Shown: one piece after another, positions 9,387 through 19,396 of the stretch
Position numbering within the stretch: position 1 is the stretch's first letter
How the letters are laid out: every line of letters starts with the position of its first letter
From: Schlesneria sp.
GTDB taxonomy: Bacteria > Planctomycetota > Planctomycetia > Planctomycetales > Planctomycetaceae
DNA length: 64,000 bases
Assembly (NCBI GenBank): GCA_028291515.1
Contig: JAQGHU010000050.1
Span: forward strand, 124,001 to 188,000
Reading direction: 5' to 3'
Translations under genes and position numbers: made by a program
Notes under the pieces: model-generated
The model's input: only the letters and a program-made list of their open reading frames with translations
Told to the model about the DNA's origin: nothing
The model's database searches: none

Positions 9387-10007
9387 GAAATGAGTGGCAG
9401 GGCGAGCAATCTGCTCGCACCGTTTACTCGCCTCAATGGCTTTCGACGTTCTCTAAGCGTATTTCTTGGGCTTTGTTGAGAAGGGCCGTTCGATTCTGAC
9501 GTTGCCTTCGCTGCGTTAACCCGGATTATTCACGGGCCGATCAACGACTTCGCACTTTCCTTTTGTCTCGTGCAAGCGAGAATTCCAGCGATCGGAATCG
9601 GACGAGATTCGTCTTTGCTGCATCGACACTGCCGCTTCCTCATTCCCACCTACGCGGGAATGAGGAAGCGGCGGAACGATCGCTCGATCCGATGTGAGAA
9701 AAAGCCAAAAAAAGATTCATCAGCGAACGACCAGTTCACGAATCTGCAATAAGCTCAATAAGTTAGAACACGCACAACCGATTAGACAATCCGTCTTTTT
9801 AGGTTGCGGATTCGAGAGACTTGGCCGATGATTAGACTTAGACGTCTGGTCGTTCTTGAATCTAACGATCCCGCGCGTCCCGCCGAAGTCGCTGATGGGA
9901 TTTGGCGTTTTGTCGGCAAAACAGCTTGTCCTCTAGAAGTGAGTGGGGCATAATTTCCGGATGACGGGCCTGTCAATCACCTCGCACATTTTCAAGTTGG
10001 AATCTGA
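9387..10007. other. Intergenic region with two hairpins, no gene recognised
   Basis: Contains a small 7-bp hairpin at 9402-9418 just after the thioredoxin-like gene (weak, no T tract) and a long 17-bp hairpin at 9631-9672 described separately. Open frames here are under 65 codons and unrecognisable. The 5' end of the kinase transcript must start in the last part. Confidence 0.5.
9631..9672. repeat. Long hairpin with dRS3-like core
   Basis: A perfect 17-bp inverted repeat (9631-9647 and 9656-9672) around an 8-base loop. Its centre at 9642-9661 is ATTCCC-N8-GGGAAT, the same pattern as the other dispersed copies in this window. It stands about 245 bp after the thioredoxin-like gene. No T tract follows, so it is not a typical terminator. 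Confidence 0.75.
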
Positions 10008-11741
10008 ATGCGGACTCCGCTGATTTCCGGAGCGTTCTGGGATCACCTGTCGAAGAGCAGGTTGCTATCTCCCGAAGAAATTACGGTTGTTGCCCGCGAA
10101 TTTCAGCGTCGTGGCGTCGAATCCGATGATGACGCCGCTCGGCTGCTGATCGAGCGCGGATCGTTAACCCAGTACCAAGCGGATCGCCTGCTGGAGGGCC
10201 GTGCCCGCGGATTCTTCTTCGACAACTATCGCATCTTAGACCTGCTGGGCGCGGGCGGCATGGGCTGGGTCTACAGGGCGGAAGACTGTCACTCGAAAGA
10301 ATCGGTTGCCCTGAAGGTTCTGCTGGATCGCTTGAAAGAAGATCGCGGCATGCTGGCCCGCTTCCAACAGGAAGCCCGTGCTGGACTGCTGCTGGATCAT
10401 CCCCACATCGTTCGTACTCGCGCCACCGGATCTGCCGGGGGGCTCATGTACATGGTCATGGATTACGTCGAAGGCCCCAGCCTGCTGGAACTACTGCTGC
10501 GCCGTCGACGACTCTCGTGGACGCTGGCTTGCGATGTGGGACGACAGGCGGCACTGGGGTTGAGTCACGCTCATGAGCGCGGACTAGTCCACCGCGATGT
10601 GAAACCGCAAAACCTGCTGATCGACCACAGAGGCCACGTCAAGTTGTTGGACTTCGGTCTGGCCATGATGCGTGAAGGAGAAGGGGGAGCAGAATTCTCG
10701 ATGGCCATGATCTTCGGCCACGAGTGCATTGGAACCCCCGCCTTTATGGCACCAGAGCAAGCACGAGACAGCTTGACCGCGGATGCCCGATCCGATGTCT
10801 ACGGCTTGGGGTGTACGCTGTTCTCCGCGTTGACCGGTGACACAGTCTTTCCGTTGAGGAATCCGCACGAAGTCGTGAAGGCGCATCAGACGCAGACTCC
10901 GCGCTCCGTCCGCGACCTCGATCCCGAGATTCCGCAAGGTGTCGCCGATATTGTCACGAAGATGCTGGCCAAGAATCCAGATGACCGCTTCCAGACTGCG
11001 GCTGCCGCGGCAGAGGCCCTCGCCAAATGGTCCAAGAGCGAAGCCGTCAAATTTGACCTTCCAGAGATTCTGGCGGAGCGTACTCAAAGCGCACTGGAAA
11101 AGCTGACAGAGTTGCATAAGAGTCGACCAGGGGCCGCCAGTTCGACGACCCGCTTGTCTAAACTCAGTTCGGTCGCCGAATCTTCGGACCGATTGCATGC
11201 GGAACGATCCGCTCGATTGGGCCGCGAACTTGCCGCAGGACAGGGCCCCACGGGGCGGCTCGAAGTTCAATTAATTGACCGGCAGGTGTCGGTCAACGGC
11301 TCTGTTGATTTCACTTCTGACTTTCGAGCTCCGCATCGTGGTAAGGTATTGATCCAACTCGGGGGCGGACCAGAAATTCCGTTGATCGCCGAGCGGATCG
11401 TCATCGGTCGAGCAGACCAGTCCGACCTGCAAGTCCCAGAGCCTTCCGTTTCGGGAAGGCATTGCGAGTTGCACTTCGATGGCAGTTCGTGGTGGATCAA
11501 CGACTTCAAGAGTCGCAATGGGACTCGCGTGAATGGAAAGCCCGTGAATCGCCGTCAGATCGCAGATGGTGATGTTATTTCTATCGGAAACTCATTACGA
11601 CTTCGCTTCGAGAGCGCTGGTGCCAGCGCCGCCAAAGGCCCCGCGGTCGTCGTTCGTTCTCGCTCGCCCCTTCAAATCGCGTTGATTGCGGTGGCAGCCC
11701 TAACGGCGGTTGTGATCGGCGTGGTAGTCGCGTTTCACTAA
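10008..11741 (+). CDS. Ser/Thr protein kinase with FHA domain and C-terminal membrane anchor
   Basis: 577 residues. An N-terminal helical segment of about 65 residues (ending LTQYQADRLLEGR) is the type seen ahead of planctomycete kinases. The Hanks kinase domain has all key parts: Gly-rich loop GAGGMG (81-86), Lys103 in ALKVL, HRDVKPQN (195-202), DFG (215-217), APE (248-250). A linker follows, then an FHA domain at about 455-530 with GRADQSD, SVSGRHCEL and SRNGTRVNG, which should bind phospho-Thr. The last 25 residues are one transmembrane helix, so the anchor is at the C-terminus and the kinase faces the cytoplasm. Convergent with the next gene. Targets are unknown. Confidence 0.95.
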   Translation: MRTPLISGAFWDHLSKSRLLSPEEITVVAREFQRRGVESDDDAARLLIERGSLTQYQADRLLEGRARGFFFDNYRILDLLGAGGMGWVYRAEDCHSKESVALKVLLDRLKEDRGMLARFQQEARAGLLLDHPHIVRTRATGSAGGLMYMVMDYVEGPSLLELLLRRRRLSWTLACDVGRQAALGLSHAHERGLVHRDVKPQNLLIDHRGHVKLLDFGLAMMREGEGGAEFSMAMIFGHECIGTPAFMAPEQARDSLTADARSDVYGLGCTLFSALTGDTVFPLRNPHEVVKAHQTQTPRSVRDLDPEIPQGVADIVTKMLAKNPDDRFQTAAAAAEALAKWSKSEAVKFDLPEILAERTQSALEKLTELHKSRPGAASSTTRLSKLSSVAESSDRLHAERSARLGRELAAGQGPTGRLEVQLIDRQVSVNGSVDFTSDFRAPHRGKVLIQLGGGPEIPLIAERIVIGRADQSDLQVPEPSVSGRHCELHFDGSSWWINDFKSRNGTRVNGKPVNRRQIADGDVISIGNSLRLRFESAGASAAKGPAVVVRSRSPLQIALIAVAALTAVVIGVVVAFH

Positions 11742-11763
11742 CAGCAACTGACCTTAAGGCGAT

Positions 11764-13026
11764 TCACTTCTGGTCAATCTTTTTGGTTGCGAGTACCGCA
11801 ATCAGGCGATAGGGCTTGTGGTCCTGATACAACTTCAGTCGCGTTTCATGTTCCGCTTTGAGCCCTTCAGGGATGCGATCGTTCAGACTGCTTTCCACTT
11901 CAATCGCTTTATCAAATTCGCCTAGTTCGGCATGGGCCGCCGCCAAAGTCGCCAGATAGGAATAGGATTTCTTCCAATCCCCCAGTTCTTTTGCCTTCAT
12001 CATCAAATCCATCGCGTTGCGACCGTTTCGCAGATTGTCATCGGGACAGGCCGCCCGCAGCAGGGCGAGGTGTATCGGCAGATTGAAGTCGGTTGGATCC
12101 GCTTCGATGGCTTGTTCAAGGTCCGCAGCCGCAGTCACATAGACGCCCTTTTTGAGCCAAATGAGGCCGCGTAGCTGGAGTGCGCGGGCGTGATTCGGCT
12201 CGCGTCGCAGCAATTCGTTGTAGTCGGTAATCGCGTCGTCATCGTCACCCTGAAGCCCCCGCAAGAAGGCTCGGTTTAACCTCGACTCTTGATCTGCGGA
12301 CTGCAACCGCAGTGCCTGATCATAGTCGGCGATCGCTTTGTCGAACTTTGACTTCTTCTGCCACACCTCGGCTCGTTCGCGATACGTGTCAGCATAGGTG
12401 GGGTCGATGCGAATGGCTTCGTTGTAATCGACCAGGGCGCGATCGTAGTCCTCCTTCGCCACCCAAACCATCCCTCGATTGCAGAGAACCAGGCTGCTCA
12501 CCGGATCCAGTTGAAGTGACTTGCCATAATCATCGAGCGCCTTGTCGAGTTCTCCCTTTTGAGACCAGATGTTGGCACGAGCGTTATAGACCTCGGAGAA
12601 TTTGGCGTTTCGCCGAATCGCTTCGTTGTAATCCTTTAGTGCCTCGTCCAACTCCTCGCGTTCCTCCAAGGCGACGCCACGGTCGTAATAGGCGTTCGCC
12701 GAATGCTTCCGCTTGACGATCGTGGTGAAGTGATTTACTGCCGCATCATAGAGGACAACATCGGCGCGCATGATGTATCCATCACGTTCGCGCACAAACA
12801 GTTTGTTCCCTTTGGCAGTGTAGACTTCGTAGTTCTTCCCAAGTTCTGATGTGCTGATCACCTTATTATCATCGGACCGAAATTCGGCATCCCATTTGAT
12901 TACGGTGACCTTCTTGCCGATCAGGTTCTGCGCGAAGCATTCGGTTGCCACCAATGGCCACGCGAGAGCGCAAACGACTAGTGAGACTCGAAAAATCTCG
13001 CAGACAAGAGGACTTGATCGTCGCAT
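11764..13026 (-). CDS. Exported tetratricopeptide-repeat protein
   Basis: 420 residues. N-terminal signal peptide (about 1-33, ending ECFAQ) followed by a small SH3-like or wedge segment (about 34-90) starting LIGKKVTVI. From about 105 there are at least six consecutive TPR units, with repeated patterns such as LDEALKDYNEAIR, LDKALDDYGKSLQ, YDRALVDYNEAIR and FDKAIADYDQALR. TPRs mediate protein-protein contacts; a specific partner cannot be named. It converges on the kinase gene with a 22-bp gap, and no terminator is obvious between them. Confidence 0.88.
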   Translation of the reverse strand: MRRSSPLVCEIFRVSLVVCALAWPLVATECFAQNLIGKKVTVIKWDAEFRSDDNKVISTSELGKNYEVYTAKGNKLFVRERDGYIMRADVVLYDAAVNHFTTIVKRKHSANAYYDRGVALEEREELDEALKDYNEAIRRNAKFSEVYNARANIWSQKGELDKALDDYGKSLQLDPVSSLVLCNRGMVWVAKEDYDRALVDYNEAIRIDPTYADTYRERAEVWQKKSKFDKAIADYDQALRLQSADQESRLNRAFLRGLQGDDDDAITDYNELLRREPNHARALQLRGLIWLKKGVYVTAAADLEQAIEADPTDFNLPIHLALLRAACPDDNLRNGRNAMDLMMKAKELGDWKKSYSYLATLAAAHAELGEFDKAIEVESSLNDRIPEGLKAEHETRLKLYQDHKPYRLIAVLATKKIDQK

Positions 13027-13159
13027 GTCAGTACCTCGGAAAATGCTTCATTGGCGACAATTACCTCACAAGACAGGCAACCATCTGCCAGCAGATTCTG
13101 ACGGCACCAGGACCACGAAACAATCCGGCAGCCGATTCACGAACGGGAGATGGACGAAC

Positions 13160-14596
13160 TCATGCCAGAATTTCGGGGACCACGTTGCCATGAACATCGG
13201 TCAACCGAAAGTCCCGCCCTTGGATTCGGTAGGTCAGCTTCTCGTGGTCGAAACCGAGCAAGTGCAGCAGAGTCGCATGCAGGTCATAGACGTGAACCCG
13301 ACCTTCCGTCGGGCCGAAGCCAAGTTCGTCGGTCGCGCCGTGAATGTGCCCCGCCTTGACGCCACCGCCAGCGACCCACAGCGTGAAGGCATCGATATGA
13401 TGATCGCGGCCAATCGTGCTGCGAACTTCACCCATCGGGGTCCGTCCAAATTCGCCTCCCCAAATCACCAGGGTATCTTCCAGTAGACCGCGTTGTTTCA
13501 AGTCCAGGATCAACGCGGCACTGGCTTGATCGACATCATGCACGACCTTTTCGAAGTCCCCGTTCAGGTTCTCGCCCGGTCCGCCATGACTATCCCAATT
13601 CGTGTGATACAGTTGCACAAACCGAACCCCACGCTCGACCAAACGACGCGCCAGCAAGCAGTTTCTTGCAAACGATGGCTTGGCTGATTCGGCTCCATAG
13701 CTGGCCAGGGTGGCGGCAGTCTCCTGAGAAAGGTCCATCAGCTCGGGCGCGCTCGCCTGCATCTGGAACGCCGTTTCATAAGCATTGATGCGCGTCAAGA
13801 TTTCAGGATCACCCGTCTCCTGAAACCGGTCTTTATTCAGCGCCGTCACAACATCATGGAACTGACGTTCACGTTCGCGGCTGATGCCCGGCGGGCTTTT
13901 GAGATGGAGGATAGGATCTCCCTGCCCACGAAACGGGACACCCTGAAAAGCGGTTGGCAAGAATCCGCTACTCCACAGCGACGCACCGGCACGCGGACCA
14001 CGCGGGCCGCTTTGTAGTACGACGAAACCGGGCAGGTCACTCGCCTCGCTACCCAGGCCGTACGTCACCCACGATCCAAAGCTCGGTCGCCCGGGAACCT
14101 GGAACCCCGTATTCATAAATAGCTTGGCCGGGCCGTGATTAAAGACATCCGTCGTCATCCCGCGCAACCAACAGACTTCGTCAACAATCTTCCGGTGATG
14201 GGGCAGCAATTCGCTGAGCGACATGCCACATTCGCCGTACATACCAAATTTTCGCGTGTTGCCCAGCAGCGTTTCATTCCCTTTCAGAAATGCGAATCGC
14301 TTTCCATTCAACAGGCTCGCAGGGGGCGTTTGCCCAGAAAACTCACGCAGCTTGGGCTTGTCTTCGAACAACTCGAGTTGGCTCGGGCCACCCGCCATGA
14401 AGAGATAGATCACTCGCTTCACCCGCGGCATGAACGGCGGCTGCCTCGGCAACATGGCATTGGCGGGATCGAGTTGTGGCGCCGCACAACCTTCGGATCG
14501 CAGCAACGATTGCAACGCAATGGAACCAAGCCCCAGGCCACACTGACCGAGGAAGTGTCGTCGAGTCTGATCACGGAGGAGGTCACGAGGTATCAT
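13160..14596 (-). CDS. DUF1501 family protein, Tat-exported
   Basis: 478 residues. The N-terminus carries a twin-arginine signal (TRRHFLGQCGLG). DUF1501 hallmarks are RVIYLFMAGGPSQLELF near residue 60, NHGPAKLFMNTG, and WGGEFGRTPMGE in the second half; the fold is thought to be related to sulfatase/alkaline phosphatase-like proteins. In Planctomycetes these genes almost always follow a DUF1549/DUF1553 gene, as here, with a 21-bp gap. The biochemical role is not established; a link to cell-surface or polysaccharide processes is inference. It is the last gene of a four-gene minus-strand operon starting with an ECF sigma factor. Confidence 0.93.
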   Translation of the reverse strand: MIPRDLLRDQTRRHFLGQCGLGLGSIALQSLLRSEGCAAPQLDPANAMLPRQPPFMPRVKRVIYLFMAGGPSQLELFEDKPKLREFSGQTPPASLLNGKRFAFLKGNETLLGNTRKFGMYGECGMSLSELLPHHRKIVDEVCWLRGMTTDVFNHGPAKLFMNTGFQVPGRPSFGSWVTYGLGSEASDLPGFVVLQSGPRGPRAGASLWSSGFLPTAFQGVPFRGQGDPILHLKSPPGISRERERQFHDVVTALNKDRFQETGDPEILTRINAYETAFQMQASAPELMDLSQETAATLASYGAESAKPSFARNCLLARRLVERGVRFVQLYHTNWDSHGGPGENLNGDFEKVVHDVDQASAALILDLKQRGLLEDTLVIWGGEFGRTPMGEVRSTIGRDHHIDAFTLWVAGGGVKAGHIHGATDELGFGPTEGRVHVYDLHATLLHLLGFDHEKLTYRIQGRDFRLTDVHGNVVPEILA

Positions 14597-14616
14597 GGCA
14601 ATCGCATTCGAGTCGG

Positions 14617-17600
14617 CTATTCGCGAGTAATAAAATTGTCGGCGTTGAACAGAGCTCTCGCCAACAACACCAAAGCGGCCCCTTCGGACGCAGGCAAGCG
14701 AGTCCGCAGGGCAGGGGGAGTCAACTTATCAGCGGCAGTCCGGTCATCATCGAATTCGGCAACTTGCGTGCTCACGAAATCGCGCAGAGCCTGTGATTCA
14801 CCTATGGTCGGCTTCCGCGCGAAACACAGCAGAGCGGCTCGATCAATTCGTTGGTCGAGCGTCGCCGCAAACGAGCCTGGCACATCAGCAACTAGCCTTA
14901 CCGCGAGAGCCCGGGAGAGTTCAACGAAGACTGCGTCATTAGCGAGTGTGAGTGCTTGCAGAGGCGTATTCGATCGAAGTCGCCGAGTACACGTGGCTTG
15001 AAAATCAGGCGCATCGAACGTTGTGAACAGCGGGTAGGGAGCGCTGCGATAGTAGAACGTGTACAGCGTCCTCCGAAAGCGCTGGCTGCCAGATTCGGTT
15101 GGCCACTGCTTCTGAACTTGAGTGAACGCATACATTCCATCCGGCTGTGGCGGAAACACACTCGGACCACCCACAGTGGGATCCAATTCACCGCTGGCAA
15201 CCAATGCGACATCTCGCGTGATTTCCGCTTCCAACCGCAATCGCTGCTGTCGAGCCAGCAATAGATTTCGCGGATCGCGCTCCGACAAGTCAGGCCGATC
15301 TGACGACGACTGCCGATACGTTTCGCTGGTCACGATCGACCGATGCGTTCTCTTCACGCTCCAGTCACCTCGTTGAAAATCGCGACTCAGAGAGTCCAAC
15401 AACTCGGGATGAGTTGGCGGCGTTCCCTGGGTTCCAAAATCTTCTTCGGTCGCGACGAGTCCACGGCCAAAGTAGCGCATCCAGATCCGATTGATCGCCA
15501 CACGCGGTGTCAACGGATTCTCGGGATGAACCAGCCATTGAGCAAGATCAAGCCTGTTGCGAACATCTTTTCGAGTCGGCGCGACAGCCGACAACAACCC
15601 TGGTGACAGCCGACCGATGGACTTGTCGGGACGAGTAAAGTCGCCACGTGTGAAAACGAACGTCTCGCGCGGTTGCGGTTGATCCCGCATGATCATGTAC
15701 TGCGCGATCCTTGAGTTGGGTTCCTTCTTTGGCGGATTTGCCAAAGGTTCAGCCTTCTCGAACGCCGTCCGAAGTGTTTCCAGTTGCTGTTGCGATCGTT
15801 GAGCCAGGGGTGTCTGGAGTGCTTCAATCAGAGCAGGATCTTCGACCTTCCGTTCGTCAGGAATTGTCGCCGTCACATCGATGGCGAACCGCCCGATCGT
15901 GTAGTTGCGATTCACATCATGCGACATTTCGACAATCAACTGCCGATCGGTCAGATCAACGGGTTGAGCCAGGACGAATACCGCTTCGTGATTGGCATTC
16001 ATTTGGGCCGTGGAGCCCTCTGCTACATTAATCGCCCACCCTGTTGAGGTGTCTCCATCAATCGCGGCCGAAACTGGATAGCTGGGTTGCTCGTGGTCGG
16101 CAAAAGCCCGTGCAATCGCCAGCCTCTCGTCACCCATTCGCAGGCGGACTTCAGAAAGCACGAAGTTTCCATTGCCAGCGGTTCCCGGCCCGCGTTTCGG
16201 CAACGTCTCGTGCGTCAACACGCGCAAACGAACGGCCATTACTCGAGGCAGCTCAGTCGTGCCGGTGATTACAAAACGCTCATTCGCAGAGCCTTTTCGA
16301 TCATAGATCACAGAGTTCTCTTTGCCACGTTCGAGTCTGCCGACCTTCGATTCGGTCTCCAGAGATTGATATTTCAGCGGTGACCAAACCTCGACGGCGG
16401 GACTCCCGGCCAATTTCGAGCGTTTCGCGTCTTCCCATTCTGTGCGCAGCTTGGCTAGTTCGACTTTGGAGAGCGGTCGTGATTCTGCAGGCAGGACTTC
16501 AGGACTGCCGAAGACTTCACCGCGCCGAACTTCGATGGTCGGCCCGCGATCGTTGGCATCTTGAGCCGAGTTGAAGAATGCGAATAGCTCGTAGTATTCG
16601 CGGTGGGTGATGGGATCAAACTTATGCGTGTGGCATTGTGCGCAGCCGACTGTTAACCCCAACCAGACCGCTCCAGTCGTATTCACTCGATCAAGTGCCG
16701 CCTCGACGCGAAACTGCTCGCGGTCACTACCACCTTCCTGGTTGATCAAGGTATTGCGATGAAATCCCGTTGCGATCAATTGCGATTTCGTCGGATTTGG
16801 CAGCAAGTCGCCTGCCAGTTGTTCAATCGTAAACTGATCGAATGGCAGATCGCGATTCAATGCATCGATCACCCAATCGCGGTACGGCCACATGTCTCGA
16901 GGAGCGTCGATAGCGTAACCGTTGGAATCAGCATACCGAGCTTGATCGAGCCAGTGACGCCCCCACCGTTCGCCATAGTGTGGTGAGGCCAGCAGCCGGT
17001 CCACCACCCGCTCGTACGCATCCTCTCGGTCATCTTCCAGGAAGGCGATCACATCCTCGGGCGAGGGTGCTATGCCGGTGAGATCTAACGTCACGCGTCG
17101 CAAGAGTGTCGCACGGTCAGTCGGTGGCGACGGCCTAACTCCCAGCCGTTCCAATTTGGATCGAACGAAGGCATCGATGGAATTTCGCGTCGGCAGTGCG
17201 ACCATCGGCCCGGCAACGTGACCTAATGGAAGAAACGCCCAATGACCTTCATATTCCGCCCCCTGAGCAATCCACTCTTGAATCAGTTCTAATTCATCGG
17301 CGGAGAATTTTGGTTTCTTCGACGACGGGGGCGGCATCTGCAGATCTGCGTCGATCGACGTAATACGCTGCCACAGCGAACTCTGGCTGGGCTGTCTGGG
17401 CACGATCCCTGCGGGGCCTTCCCCTTCGCCGATCGCGTCCGCTCGCACATCCAGTCGCAAGTCGGCTTCGCGTCGCTTGGCATCTGGTCCATGACAGGCA
17501 AAGCAGCGATCAGACAGCAAGGGCCGAATCTGCTCATTGAAGCGAATACGGTCAGCACCGTAGGCCGTCGCTGAAAGAATCCCCAGCGCGGCGACACTCG

Positions 17601-17637
17601 CAATCACTTTGAAAGCTGGCGGCGTGACTGCCCACAT
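14617..17637 (-). CDS. DUF1549/DUF1553 protein with cytochrome c-like domain (PSD1 type)
   Basis: About 1006 residues from the ATG at 17635-17637; the open frame extends 57 codons further, but only the shorter form begins with a signal peptide (ending TAYGAD). A haem-binding CFACH is near residue 44 and an MPPP segment near residue 87, as in planctomycete cytochrome c (PSCyt1) domains. Then come DUF1549, with a second CxxCH (CAQCH, about 332), a middle region predicted to be carbohydrate-binding-like, and C-terminal DUF1553 (NRIWMRYFGRGLV, ETYRQSS). Redox activity outside the cytoplasm is inferred. It is paired with DUF1501 downstream and with FecR/sigma genes 67 bp upstream. Confidence 0.93.
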   Translation of the reverse strand: MWAVTPPAFKVIASVAALGILSATAYGADRIRFNEQIRPLLSDRCFACHGPDAKRREADLRLDVRADAIGEGEGPAGIVPRQPSQSSLWQRITSIDADLQMPPPSSKKPKFSADELELIQEWIAQGAEYEGHWAFLPLGHVAGPMVALPTRNSIDAFVRSKLERLGVRPSPPTDRATLLRRVTLDLTGIAPSPEDVIAFLEDDREDAYERVVDRLLASPHYGERWGRHWLDQARYADSNGYAIDAPRDMWPYRDWVIDALNRDLPFDQFTIEQLAGDLLPNPTKSQLIATGFHRNTLINQEGGSDREQFRVEAALDRVNTTGAVWLGLTVGCAQCHTHKFDPITHREYYELFAFFNSAQDANDRGPTIEVRRGEVFGSPEVLPAESRPLSKVELAKLRTEWEDAKRSKLAGSPAVEVWSPLKYQSLETESKVGRLERGKENSVIYDRKGSANERFVITGTTELPRVMAVRLRVLTHETLPKRGPGTAGNGNFVLSEVRLRMGDERLAIARAFADHEQPSYPVSAAIDGDTSTGWAINVAEGSTAQMNANHEAVFVLAQPVDLTDRQLIVEMSHDVNRNYTIGRFAIDVTATIPDERKVEDPALIEALQTPLAQRSQQQLETLRTAFEKAEPLANPPKKEPNSRIAQYMIMRDQPQPRETFVFTRGDFTRPDKSIGRLSPGLLSAVAPTRKDVRNRLDLAQWLVHPENPLTPRVAINRIWMRYFGRGLVATEEDFGTQGTPPTHPELLDSLSRDFQRGDWSVKRTHRSIVTSETYRQSSSDRPDLSERDPRNLLLARQQRLRLEAEITRDVALVASGELDPTVGGPSVFPPQPDGMYAFTQVQKQWPTESGSQRFRRTLYTFYYRSAPYPLFTTFDAPDFQATCTRRLRSNTPLQALTLANDAVFVELSRALAVRLVADVPGSFAATLDQRIDRAALLCFARKPTIGESQALRDFVSTQVAEFDDDRTAADKLTPPALRTRLPASEGAALVLLARALFNADNFITRE

Positions 17638-17704
17638 GCGGAATGCACTCCCAAGCGAAACCACAGTCTTAATTAAGACAATAATTCTAACGTCAGCAGA
17701 CAAT

Positions 17705-19396
17705 TCATGGCGACGAACTGGCAACAATACTAGAACTATTTCGGGGACGGCTCGCGGCCGACATCGATGGGCGGACAATAGACCAGTAGTGGCGGGAGAT
17801 CTCTTCAACAGGCATCACTCGACGATAAACGGCGACTTCGTCGATCAGGCCGTTGAATTGTCGGTCTTTGTTGGTCGGTGCCAACTGGCCCAGCATGATG
17901 TTGTAACTCAGATCGTCTCTCGCTCCTGTCCCCGGACCCGATACGGTTCGAATCAATTGACCGTTGACATACAACTTCAGTTCATCAATCGCTTTGGTTG
18001 CGACTACGTGGGTCCATGTTCCCGGCGTACAAACATCCTGTGAGAACAGATTGAACCCGCCCAGTCGGCGAGCCGGTTGACGATGCAGGAACCTGATGAC
18101 ACCCGGCTGATGCACGAGCGCTGTGTTATGAGCCAACTCGATCAAGTTCAGATGCATGGGGATCGGGTTCTCGTTGGGAAGCAACACTCCCAGAACGACC
18201 GCTTGCGACAACTCTGCGGGCATCACCCAGAGTTCGAGGCTGAAGTCGTCACTGTTAAAATTCGGAACCGGATTCACAGTGACCAGGCTTCGAGGACCAG
18301 AACTGGCAGCCAACGCCAGGACGCCATTGGCAATTCGAATCGCGCCTGCGTCTTCCGGTGCAGCGACAACGTGAGCATCAAATGAATTGCCAGATTCATC
18401 GGGAACGACACCGTCTACCATCGAATCAAATCGCCAATACAAATATGGCTTCGATTGCTGAACCTGCTGTACATATTCGCGAGTCACCACCAGATCGGCT
18501 GCAACCGGTGCCCGCACGCGTGGCAGGGGCGTGGTCGGGGCGGCCAGGGGAGTGAACAGACGCGATTGCGGATCGACCATCATGGTTCCGCGTTCCGCCA
18601 GGCGCTGGCTGATCAAAGTGTTGCCGTCGTCACCCAACATCGAGATCTCAACTTCGCCAGCATAGACGTGAACCTGAGTCTGGCGAGCATCCACGCGGAC
18701 AGCGAACTCAGTCCCTAGATCTACGACTGCCACATCAGGTGCATTTAAGACAAAGTTTTTCTGAGCATGCAGCACGCGAACCCCGGCCGCGCCACTGACC
18801 AGCGTGGCCGATGAATTCGACACCATGTGCAGTTCCGCAGGAGCACTCAACAACAGCCGCGCGCCCCCGAGAAAATCCAACTGCACTTCGCCATCGGTCA
18901 GCTTCAGGATACCGGACTTCAGTCGTGTCCCCACTTCCAGTCGGTCGCGCAGTTCCGGCTGAGTCACTCCATCCAACGCCGTCACGACGGCCACGACGGG
19001 CAACCCCTGAAGCGGAGCCGCCATATACAGTGCGGGAGCTTGTTGAACCGGCAATGGCGGCAGCGGAACGATAGCCACTTGCTCAGGCTTATGAAAAAGG
19101 TTCACTGCCAGCAGCAGGCCGGCCGCAGTCGCGACTACCGCCGCAAGATACCAGGGCCAGACAGGCTTCACCTTTGGAGAGGTCAGCGAAGTCTCAGCGC
19201 GATGACTCAACTCGTCCTGCAGACACGTTTCCAGATCAACGAACTGCACATACCGGGATCGCAGCGAAGGATCCTCTTTCAACTGCTGCTCGAGCCCTGC
19301 AAATTCAGCATCGGTCATTTCGCCTTCGAGCAACTGACGGAACAGTTGATCATGCTCGCGACTATCAATGTCACCGCCCACGGTTCTACTCCTCAA
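17705..19396 (-). CDS. FecR-type anti-sigma-like membrane protein with LamG domain
   Basis: 563 residues. Residues 1-65 are a cytoplasmic sigma-binding-like segment (LFRQLLEGEMTDAEF). One membrane helix lies at about 80-101 (WPWYLAAVVATAAGLLLAV). The FecR domain follows, with LDFLGGARLLLSAPAEL and VVDLGTEFAVRVD. The C-terminal part (about 330-540) is a concanavalin/LamG-like jelly roll (DFSLELWVMP, WTHVVATKA, FNGLIDEVAVYRRVM), a sugar- or ligand-binding fold. Its start overlaps the end of the sigma gene by 11 bp, so the two are translationally coupled. Inference: an outside ligand bound by LamG controls the sigma factor. Confidence 0.92.
   Translation of the reverse strand: MRSRTVGGDIDSREHDQLFRQLLEGEMTDAEFAGLEQQLKEDPSLRSRYVQFVDLETCLQDELSHRAETSLTSPKVKPVWPWYLAAVVATAAGLLLAVNLFHKPEQVAIVPLPPLPVQQAPALYMAAPLQGLPVVAVVTALDGVTQPELRDRLEVGTRLKSGILKLTDGEVQLDFLGGARLLLSAPAELHMVSNSSATLVSGAAGVRVLHAQKNFVLNAPDVAVVDLGTEFAVRVDARQTQVHVYAGEVEISMLGDDGNTLISQRLAERGTMMVDPQSRLFTPLAAPTTPLPRVRAPVAADLVVTREYVQQVQQSKPYLYWRFDSMVDGVVPDESGNSFDAHVVAAPEDAGAIRIANGVLALAASSGPRSLVTVNPVPNFNSDDFSLELWVMPAELSQAVVLGVLLPNENPIPMHLNLIELAHNTALVHQPGVIRFLHRQPARRLGGFNLFSQDVCTPGTWTHVVATKAIDELKLYVNGQLIRTVSGPGTGARDDLSYNIMLGQLAPTNKDRQFNGLIDEVAVYRRVMPVEEISRHYWSIVRPSMSAASRPRNSSSIVASSSP

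Noticed and set aside
9402-9418. Terminator after the thioredoxin-like gene
   Set aside because: A 7-bp stem without a following T tract is too weak to support.
14135-15001. Long plus-strand open frame over the DUF1501 and DUF1553 genes
   Set aside because: It is antisense to well-supported genes and has an unnatural Arg/Ser-rich product.
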